From positions 1 to 13,728 of the forward strand of contig CABQXG010000010.1 in NCBI GenBank assembly GCA_902468045.1: a stretch of 13,728 nt of DNA, read 5' to 3'. The DNA comes from an uncultured Collinsella sp. GTDB taxonomy: Bacteria; Actinomycetota; Coriobacteriia; Coriobacteriales; Coriobacteriaceae. Position numbers and translations under genes: made by a program. The notes beneath the pieces were generated by a model. It saw only the letters and a list, made by a program, of their open reading frames with translations. It was not told where the DNA came from and ran no database searches. This document shows, in pieces, positions 7,344-13,728 of the stretch. Each line of letters starts with the position of its first letter. Position 1 is the first letter of the stretch.

Positions 7344-9125
7344 ATGCTGCTTACGCAAACGACAACGCCCGAGGACGTCAAGGCTCTTAATCGTGCCGAG
7401 CTCCCGCAGCTCTGCAACGAGATTCGCCACGCCATCCTCGAAAGCTCCGCCGCTGTCGGCGGACACGTTGCCCCCAACCTGGGCGTCGTTGAGCTCACGG
7501 TCGCGCTCCATCGCGTGTTCAACTCCCCCATCGACAAGATTGTCTTTGACGTTTCGCACCAGACCTACGCCCACAAGGCGCTGACGGGGCGCGCGTACAC
7601 TTATATCGATCCGGAGCGTTATGGTGAGGCTTCTGGCTTTGCCAATCCCGACGAGTCCGAGCATGACCTGTTTGCCATGGGGCACACCTCCACGTCGGTG
7701 AGCCTGGGCTGCGGCCTGGCGCACGCTCGTGACCTGGCGGGCGATGCATACAACGTCATCGCCATCATTGGCGACGGCTCGCTTTCGGGCGGCCTGGCGT
7801 TTGAGGGCTTTAACAATGCCGCCGATCTCGACAGCAACCTGATCATCATCGTCAACGATAACGACCAGTCCATTGCCGAGAACCATGGCGGCCTGTATCG
7901 CAATCTGGCCGAGCTGCGAGCCAGCAACGGCACCTGTGAGCGCAACGTTTTCCGCGCGATGGGGCTCGACTACCGCTATCTGGACGCCGGTAACGACGTG
8001 TTGGCCCTCGTCGACGCGTTGCAGGAACTGCACAATATCGATCATCCCATCGTGCTGCACGTCTCCACCGCCAAGGGCAAGGGCTTTGAGCCAGCCCAGA
8101 GCGATCCCGAACGCTGGCATCACGTGGGTCCGTTTGACATGGCAACTGGACGCAAGCTCTGCCCGGGCCATCCGAGCGAGCCTGCGCCGCGCACCTATGC
8201 CGACATTACGGGCGAGGCGCTCAGCGCCGCCATCGAGCGCGATCCGCAGGTCGTGGGCATCACGGCCGCCACACCCTACATCATGGGCTTTACACCCGAG
8301 CTTCGCGCTGCCGCCGGCAAACAGTTCGTCGATGTGGGCATTGCCGAGGAGCACGCCGTGACCTTTGCCACCGCGCTTGCGCGCTCGGGCGCCAAGCCAG
8401 TCTTTGGTGTGTACGGCACGTTTTTGCAGCGCGCCTACGACGAACTCTGGCACGACCTGTGCCTCAACGACGCCCCGGCAACCATTTTGGTGTTTGGTGC
8501 GTCAATCTTTGGCACCACGTCCGAGACGCACCTCTCGTTCTTTGATATTTCCATGCTGGGCGGTCTTCCCAACATGCACTACTTGGCGCCGGCCTGCATG
8601 GAGGAATATCTGTCCATGCTGAGCTGGTCGCTCGACCACCGTGAGCATCCCGTGGCGATTCGTGTACCGGGCATCGGCCTGGTAAGCCGCCCCGATCTGG
8701 CACCTGCCGAGGACGCCGATTACGGCGTCGCGCGCTACAGCGTCGTGCGTCAGGGCCGCGATGTGGCCGTGCTTGCACTCGGCGACTTCTTTGAGCTGGG
8801 CGAGCGCGTGGCGAACCGCTTGGCCGCCGAGTACGGCATCGAAGCCACACTCGTCAACCCGCGCTTTGCAACCGAGCTCGACCGCGAGTTCCTCGACAGT
8901 CTTGCCGCCGAGCATCGCGTTGTCGTCACCCTCGAGGACGGCATCTTGGACGGCGGCTGGGGCGAGCGCGTGGCATGCTATCTGGCATGCACGCCGTTGC
9001 GCACGCGCACCTTTGGCATCGCCAAGGGCTTTCCCGACCGCTACGATCCCAACGAACTGCTCGCGCAGAACGGCATGACGGTCGAGAACATGGCCGCCGA
9101 AGCCGTAAGGCTACTCAACGAGTAA
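7344..9125 (+). CDS. 1-deoxy-D-xylulose-5-phosphate synthase-like enzyme, short variant form
   Basis: 593 aa, a thiamine-diphosphate enzyme of the Dxs/transketolase family. It has an N-terminal ThDP domain (GGHVAPNLG 39-47, SHQTYAHK 71-78, GHTSTS 113-118, GDGSLSGG 143-150, NDND 171-174), a pyrimidine domain (VGIAEEHAV 331-339 with Glu336; YGTFLQRAYDE 357-367) and a C-terminal transketolase domain. Classic Dxs makes DXP from pyruvate and glyceraldehyde-3-phosphate. Here the DRAG-x5-ADGxTH stretch of canonical enzymes reads FGASIFGTTSETH (384-396), losing the Arg and Asp that contact the acceptor, and about 40 residues of the domain I-II linker are missing. The retained His396, Tyr357, Arg363 and Arg440 argue for an active enzyme. 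It resembles the divergent Dxs-like proteins of lactobacilli and enterococci. ATG at 7344 has only a weak GGAG 12 bases upstream. Monocistronic. Confidence 0.88.
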   Translation: MLLTQTTTPEDVKALNRAELPQLCNEIRHAILESSAAVGGHVAPNLGVVELTVALHRVFNSPIDKIVFDVSHQTYAHKALTGRAYTYIDPERYGEASGFANPDESEHDLFAMGHTSTSVSLGCGLAHARDLAGDAYNVIAIIGDGSLSGGLAFEGFNNAADLDSNLIIIVNDNDQSIAENHGGLYRNLAELRASNGTCERNVFRAMGLDYRYLDAGNDVLALVDALQELHNIDHPIVLHVSTAKGKGFEPAQSDPERWHHVGPFDMATGRKLCPGHPSEPAPRTYADITGEALSAAIERDPQVVGITAATPYIMGFTPELRAAAGKQFVDVGIAEEHAVTFATALARSGAKPVFGVYGTFLQRAYDELWHDLCLNDAPATILVFGASIFGTTSETHLSFFDISMLGGLPNMHYLAPACMEEYLSMLSWSLDHREHPVAIRVPGIGLVSRPDLAPAEDADYGVARYSVVRQGRDVAVLALGDFFELGERVANRLAAEYGIEATLVNPRFATELDREFLDSLAAEHRVVVTLEDGILDGGWGERVACYLACTPLRTRTFGIAKGFPDRYDPNELLAQNGMTVENMAAEAVRLLNE

Positions 9126-9126
9126 G

Positions 9127-9164
9127 AAAACCTCCGCAAGGAAAGCATCCCTGCGGAGGTTTTT
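9127..9164 (+). terminator. strong intrinsic terminator after the Dxs-like gene
   Basis: A perfect 12-bp stem AAAACCTCCGCA / TGCGGAGGTTTT (9127-9138 with 9152-9163) with a 13-nt loop is followed by TTTTTG. It starts one base after the stop codon's neighbour and is symmetrical, so it could act in both directions. Confidence 0.92.
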
Positions 9165-9182
9165 GTTTTCGCGACGCGATTA

Positions 9183-9400
9183 TCTCAATCTGTAACATCC
9201 AAGGCCCGAATTCCCGTCTAACTGTTACAGATCTAGACAAGACGTCTTAGTCCCTGACCTTTGTCTCAATCTGTAACAGATAGAGACCTTTTAGCCATCC
9301 AGATGTTACAGATCGAGACATTCGAATTCCCCTGAAGAGAAAATCTCGATCTGTAACAGGTAGAACCCATTTCCTCGTCTAACTGTTACAGATTGAGACA
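9183..9400. repeat. array of six ~17-bp repeats in alternating orientation (three tandem hairpin units, BIME-like)
   Basis: The unit is TCTCAATCTGTAACAG. Forward copies lie at 9183-9197, 9262-9279 and 9343-9359; reverse-complement copies lie at 9223-9239, 9304-9320 and 9383-9400. Each forward copy pairs with the next reverse copy at 13-15 of 15-17 positions, giving three hairpins of 57-59 bp repeated every 80 bp. The intervals are 22-25 bp and unrelated in sequence. Centre-to-centre spacing is close to 40 bp throughout. Strict alternation of orientation excludes a CRISPR array. Confidence 0.85.
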
Positions 9401-9484
9401 AAGCAGCAAGGCATGCCGCCGCACCGACCATGCCGTCTGCAAAGCGCTATCTCAGCTGCAATAAGCGACGTTTGCCCAGATAAA

Positions 9485-9519
9485 ACCTGCCAAAATAAAC
9501 CTGTCCCTTTTTGGTAGGT
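9485..9519. repeat. imperfect inverted repeat upstream of the ABC operon
   Basis: ACCTGCCAAAA (9485-9495) and TTTTGGTAGGT (9509-9519) pair at 10 of 11 positions over a 13-nt loop. Read on the minus strand it ends in TTTTAT and could serve as a terminator in that direction, or it may be another dispersed palindrome. Confidence 0.5.
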
Positions 9520-9561
9520 ACAATAACCCATAAAGTAAGTATGTTTCTGAGTTATTTCGTG

Positions 9562-9591
9562 TTGACCCATTTGAGCGCGATAGGGTATAAC
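9562..9591 (+). promoter_or_regulatory. promoter of the amino-acid ABC importer operon
   Basis: TTGACC (9562-9567) and TATAAC (9586-9591) are 18 bp apart, both 5 of 6 matches to consensus. The start would be near 9598, giving a leader of about 37 nt with the ribosome site AAAGGTG (9621-9627) seven bases before the ATG at 9635. Confidence 0.7.
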
Positions 9592-9634
9592 TCTACTCAA
9601 CCGCTAGGGATTTTATTGAGAAAGGTGTTCTACC

Positions 9635-10617
9635 ATGAGCAAGAACCTCTCCCAGCAGGTCGTTCTCGACCGCCGCGGCTTCGTTGCCGCCACCTTCGCA
9701 ACCGTCGCCGGCCTTGGTCTTGCCGGCTGCTCTGACACCAGCGCCGAGGCCGACAAGGGTTCCGCCGCCGGCTCCTCCAAGAGCTCCGAGGATACCGAGG
9801 TTTCCGCCACGCTCGATGCCAAGGCATTCGACAAGCTCGTCAACGACGGCCCCAAGGCCGATGACGACGCCATCGCCGCCAGCACCTGGGCCACGGCCGT
9901 CAAGGACGCCGGCGTCTTTAAGATCGGTGGCGTTCAGACCTCCACGCTCTTCTCCCTCCTCAACGAGAAGGACGGCAAGACCCGCGGCTTCGATGCCGGC
10001 ATCGCGCAGCTCCTGTCCAACTACATCCTGGGCGAGAACAAGGTCGAGATCACCCAGGTGACCTCTGACACCCGCGAGTCGGTCCTGCAGAACGGCCAGG
10101 TCGACGCCGTCTTTGCCACCTACACCATTACCGATGAGCGCAAGAAGCTCGTCCCTACTACTACACCCAGCAGGCCATCCTGGTACTCGCCGATAACGAC
10201 GACATCAAGAGCGTCGACGACCTGGCCGACAAGAACGTCGCCGTCCAGTCTGGCTCCAACGGCCCCGCCATCCTGGAGGAGTTCGCTCCCAAGGCCAGCC
10301 AGCAGGAGTTCAAGACCGACGAGGAGGCCCGCCAGGCACTCCAGCAGGGCCGCGTTGACGCCTATGTCATCGATAACAATATGCAGCAGAGCGCCCTGGT
10401 CCGCGAGCCCGGCAAGTACAAGATTGCCGGCAAGCCCTTCGGCAGCAAGGAGCCCTATGGTATCGGCCTGCCGCTCGATTCCGACGGCGTCGCCTTTGTC
10501 AACGACTTCCTTAAGAAGATCGAGGACGACGGCACCTGGACTGAGCTGTGGCAGATCTGCATCGGCGACCGTACGGGCGACACCAATGTTCCCGAGCTGC
10601 CCGAGATCGGCGCCTAG
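9635..10617 (+). pseudogene. polar amino-acid ABC transporter substrate-binding lipoprotein, frameshifted
   Basis: This is the extracytoplasmic binding component of the importer that follows. The N-terminus carries DRRGFVA (12-18), a hydrophobic stretch and the lipobox LAGC with Cys32, which is a twin-arginine-type lipoprotein signal. A Ser/Ala/Glu-rich linker and a type-II periplasmic-binding fold (SBP_bac_3-like) follow, including GFDAGIAQLL and VDAVFATYTITDERKK. Reading frame 1 is good to Val173 (base 10153). The homologous sequence then continues one frame back from 10153 (PYYYTQQAILVLADNDD... to TAG at 10615-10617). The usual SFAG before PYY is missing, so a 13-bp (3n+1) deletion at about 10151-10155 is the simplest reading. 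As given, translation leaves the true frame and the product lacks lobe 2. A sequencing or assembly error is an alternative. Glutamate or glutamine is the likely ligand class, by inference only. Confidence 0.88.
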
Positions 10618-10705
10618 TCAGCGAGCCTGGCAACGGCCGCAACGAAACCATACAGAAACGCACGATGCGCTTTATTGCGGTAAACTGTTTCCTCACTGAG
10701 TTGTC

Positions 10706-10737
10706 GGGGCTTCCGTACACACGGGAGCCCCTTTCCT
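10706..10737 (+). terminator. intergenic hairpin between binding-protein and permease genes
   Basis: GGGGCTTCCGT / ACGGGAGCCCC (10706-10716 with 10721-10731), an 11-bp stem with one G-U pair and an ACAC loop, is followed by TTTCCTT. The weak T-tract suggests partial termination or 3'-end protection. That would give more binding-protein mRNA than transporter mRNA, as is common in such operons. Confidence 0.7.
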
Positions 10738-10755
10738 TATCGGCGGGAGGTCCGC

Positions 10756-11415
10756 ATGAGTCTCTCCGAACTCTGGTCGCTCTATGGCCAGAACTATATC
10801 GACGCGCTGCTAGCAACCTGGGGCATGACGCTTGAGTCGTTTGCCATCGCCATGGTACTGGCCGTCGCCGTCACCGTGATGCGCGTGTCGCCGCTCAAGC
10901 CACTGCGCGTCTTTGGCGACCTGTATGTCCAGGTCTTCCGTAACATCCCCGGCATCGCGCTGCTCATCATCGTCGTCTATGCGCTGCCGCCGCTCAAGGT
11001 CGTTCTGCCCTACCGCACCTGCGTTATCGTCGCCACGGTCCTTTTGGGCTCGGCCTTTGGCTCCGAGAACTTTATGAGCGGCATCAACACCGTCGGCGTC
11101 GGTCAGGTCGAAGCCGCCCGTTCGCTCGGCATGAGCTTTAACCGCATCCTCGCCAAGATCGTGATCCCGCAGGCGCTGCGCTCGAGCGTGCTGCCCATGA
11201 CCAACCTCTTTATCGCCGTTATGCTCACCACTGCGCTCGGCAGTCAGGTGCCGCTTAAGCCGCAAGAGCTCACCGGCGTGGTGAGCTACATCAACACGCG
11301 CTCGCTCGGCGGCGTCGCCGCGTTCTTTATCTCGGCGCTCGGCTACCTGGGCACGGCCTTTGTGGTGAGCCACATTGGCAACTACATCGATAAGAAGGTG
11401 AGGATCCTCCGATGA
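10756..11415 (+). CDS. amino-acid ABC transporter permease 1 (HisM/GlnP family)
   Basis: 219 aa integral membrane subunit, of usual length for the family, with about five helices. The start of the conserved core is marked by FRNIPGIALL (61-70). The cytoplasmic EAA loop, which docks on the ATPase, is EAARSLGMSFNRILAKIVIP (119-138). The ATG at 10756 has GGGAGG five bases upstream. Its TGA overlaps the ATG of permease 2 by four bases (ATGA), indicating translational coupling and an obligate heterodimer. It lies 138 bp after the binding-protein gene, across a hairpin. A three-part polar amino-acid importer is clear. The exact amino acid, glutamate/glutamine being most likely, is not determined by sequence here. 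Confidence 0.94.
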   Translation: MSLSELWSLYGQNYIDALLATWGMTLESFAIAMVLAVAVTVMRVSPLKPLRVFGDLYVQVFRNIPGIALLIIVVYALPPLKVVLPYRTCVIVATVLLGSAFGSENFMSGINTVGVGQVEAARSLGMSFNRILAKIVIPQALRSSVLPMTNLFIAVMLTTALGSQVPLKPQELTGVVSYINTRSLGGVAAFFISALGYLGTAFVVSHIGNYIDKKVRILR

Positions 11416-12245
11416 GCAAGCACTCCTCCCCTGCGCTTACCATGCGCGATGCGCTCTACGAGGCTCCCGGCCCCAAGATGCGCGCCAAGATTCGCATCGG
11501 CACCGCCATCTCACTCGTCGCCGTCGCCGCGCTCGTCGCCCTGGTACTGCAGCGCTTTTATGTGACCGGCCAGCTTTCGGTCCACTATTGGTATTTCTTT
11601 ACACACCTCACCACCTGGAAGTTCCTGCTTGCCGGCTTTGAGGGCACCGTTAAAGTCGCACTCACTGCCGGCGTCATTGCGCTGGCACTGGGCTTAGCCC
11701 TTATGCTCGGCCGCACCAGCGGCATCAAGCCACTACAGCTGGTCTGCCGCGTGCTCACCGATTTCTTCCGCGGTGTGCCGAGCCTGCTGTTTATCTACTT
11801 CTTCTTTTTGGTGCTGCCCCAGTACAAGATCGCGCTACCATCGTTTTGGATGCTCACGCTTCCCGTCGCGCTCGCCGCAGCTGGCGTACTTGCCGAGATC
11901 TTCCGTGCCGGCGTCAACGCCGTGCCGCGCGGTCAGGTCGAAGCCGCCCAGGCACTCGGTCTCTCCAAGGCCAAAATCACCTTTAAAATCGTGTTGCCGC
12001 AGGCTATTCGGTTTATCATTCCGTCGTTGATTTCGCAGCTCGTGGTCGTAGTCAAAGACACCACCGTCGCCTATGTAGTGAGCTACCCCGACCTCATGCA
12101 AAACGCCCGCGTGCTCATTACCAACTACGACGCCCTCGTGTCGGTCTACCTGGTGATCGCAGTCATCTACATCCTCATCAACGTCGCGATCAACAAGGCC
12201 GCTGTCTATGTTTCGCACAAGACCGGCGCGACCATCATCCGCTAA
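11412..12245 (+). CDS. amino-acid ABC transporter permease 2 (HisM/GlnP family)
   Basis: 277 aa. A cytoplasmic N-terminus of about 28 residues precedes a first helix at about 30-48, and four or five more helices follow. FFRGVPSLLFIY (118-129) is the family core motif, and the EAA loop runs from EAAQALGLSKAKITFKIVLP (178-197). It is longer than permease 1 because of the extra N-terminal segment, as in GluD-type partners. It starts inside the stop of permease 1 (4-bp overlap) and is followed 36 bp later by the ATPase gene. It forms the channel with permease 1. Confidence 0.94.
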   Translation: MSKHSSPALTMRDALYEAPGPKMRAKIRIGTAISLVAVAALVALVLQRFYVTGQLSVHYWYFFTHLTTWKFLLAGFEGTVKVALTAGVIALALGLALMLGRTSGIKPLQLVCRVLTDFFRGVPSLLFIYFFFLVLPQYKIALPSFWMLTLPVALAAAGVLAEIFRAGVNAVPRGQVEAAQALGLSKAKITFKIVLPQAIRFIIPSLISQLVVVVKDTTVAYVVSYPDLMQNARVLITNYDALVSVYLVIAVIYILINVAINKAAVYVSHKTGATIIR

Positions 12246-12281
12246 CGCTTTACCATTTCGAGTCATAAGGAGCCGAGCACC

Positions 12282-13046
<765 letters not shown>

Positions 13047-13098
13047 CCCAATTACCGCGCCCGCTCGTCATGTTCATCTGAATTCGAAAGTTATACCT

Positions 13099-13728
13099 AT
13101 GATCGGAACCCGTACTTCATCGTCCTACACCCCGCATGTCGACGTCGCCCCCGCCGACCGTCCGCTCATCCTCGTCGCGCCGCGCTGGGAAGAGGCAGAG
13201 CCGTTTTTAACCGAGATGCTCTCCCCCAACGAGGAAATCGCAAGTGTCTTTGTCGATGCCATCCTTGCCGCTGGCGGCCTGCCGCTGCAGATGTCCATCA
13301 CCGAGGACATTGAGGTCATCCGCCATTACGTCGATATCGCCGACGGCATCGCCATTCCCGGCGGCCCCGATGTCAATCCCAAACGTTGGGGCGATGATCG
13401 ACCCTACGACCCCACCCTCTGCTGCGAGATCCGCGATAGCTTTGAGTTTAAGCTGGTCGGCGAGGTGCTTCGCGCCAAAAAGCCGCTCTTTACCACGTGC
13501 CGCGGCACGCAGCTGCTCAACGTCGCTACCGGCGGCACCCTGTGCATGGACGTGCCGAGCCTGGGCCTCGCGAGGGCCGCACGCAGTGGCGCCATACCCA
13601 CGTGCTCAACGACCCCGTGCATCCCGTCGAGGTCGTGCCGGGCTCGCTGCTCGACCGCGCGGTTGGCGGGCACAGGTTGATCCAGACCAACTCGGCGCAC
13701 CACTGCTGCGTCGATCGCCTGGGCAAGA
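13099..13728 (+). pseudogene. peptidase C26 / gamma-glutamyl-gamma-aminobutyrate hydrolase-like (class I glutamine amidotransferase fold), frameshifted and cut by the window edge
   Basis: The N-terminal part has the family's substrate region (DGIAIPGGPDVNPKRWG, 82-98) and the nucleophile elbow FTTCRGTQLLNVATGG with Cys134. After CMDVPSLG (149-156) the frame breaks. The homologous sequence continues one frame back from 13572 (EGRTQWRHTHVLNDPVHPVE) to NSAHHCCVDRLGK at the right edge, with the catalytic-type His pair. Restoring one C in the GGGCC at 13563-13567 would give LGPREGRTQW in one frame, so a single-base deletion is the simplest reading. Left as given, translation stops at 13680. The ATG at 13099 has only a weak ribosome site, 52 bp after the ATPase gene. 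Known relatives cleave gamma-glutamyl bonds, for example in the putrescine pathway. A link with glutamate-type uptake is inferred from position. Confidence 0.85.

Noticed and set aside
7248..8453. A 401-aa minus-strand frame opposite the Dxs-like gene
   Set aside because: Antisense shadow of an unmistakable thiamine-diphosphate enzyme.
9183..9400. CRISPR array
   Set aside because: Repeats are only about 17 bp, alternate in orientation and vary at several positions, and no cas gene is present.
9379..9600. A 73-aa minus-strand frame in the intergenic region
   Set aside because: It overlaps the repeat array and the ABC operon promoter, has no convincing ribosome site and no family features.
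13080..13101. TTATAC just before the C26 gene start as a -10 element
   Set aside because: It would place the transcript start inside the coding region, and no matching -35 is seen.

Overview
The window reads as a chromosomal segment of a high-GC, Gram-positive gut anaerobe. It most resembles a Coriobacteriia genome such as Collinsella. That placement is inference, from base composition, the strongly GC-biased third codon positions, the two-activase 2-hydroxyacyl-CoA dehydratase-type fusion, a Tat-type lipoprotein signal and the overall gene set. No rRNA or other taxonomic marker is present.

Layout. (1) Bases 1-3882, minus strand: a TTG-started TetR-family regulator followed 11 bp later by a very large acyl-CoA dehydratase activase / DUF2229 fusion that runs off the left edge. 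(2) Bases 3883-4438: a compact non-housekeeping island. It holds inverted repeats upstream of the TetR gene, two near-identical perfect palindromes (3975-4002 and 4410-4438), and between them a 41-aa hydrophobic/basic mini-protein on the minus strand, with a convergent plus-strand promoter, structured RNA and terminator overlapping its 3' end. This looks like an undescribed type I toxin-antitoxin locus. (3) Bases 4439-7116, minus strand: a Cof-type HAD phosphatase, a 29-codon relic of a PII (GlnB) protein, a CmpB-type membrane protein and an HD-domain hydrolase. (4) Bases 7344-9125, plus strand: a short, active-site-variant Dxs-like enzyme with a strong terminator.

(5) Bases 9126-9634: a gene-free stretch holding a regular array of six ~17-bp repeats in strictly alternating orientation at about 40-bp pitch (BIME-like, not CRISPR), another inverted repeat, and a good promoter. 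(6) Bases 9635-13046, plus strand: a polar amino-acid ABC importer in the order binding lipoprotein, permease, permease, ATPase. The binding-protein gene is frameshifted. (7) Bases 13099-13728: a peptidase C26 (gamma-glutamyl hydrolase-like) gene, frameshifted by an apparent single-C loss and cut by the right edge.

The importer and the C26 hydrolase could together take up and process glutamate-type or gamma-glutamyl compounds (inference). Two frameshifts within 3.5 kb, both consistent with loss of 3n+1 bases, could mean real decay or errors in the assembly. The most unusual items are the candidate toxin-antitoxin cassette, the alternating repeat array, the PII relic and the Dxs-like variant.
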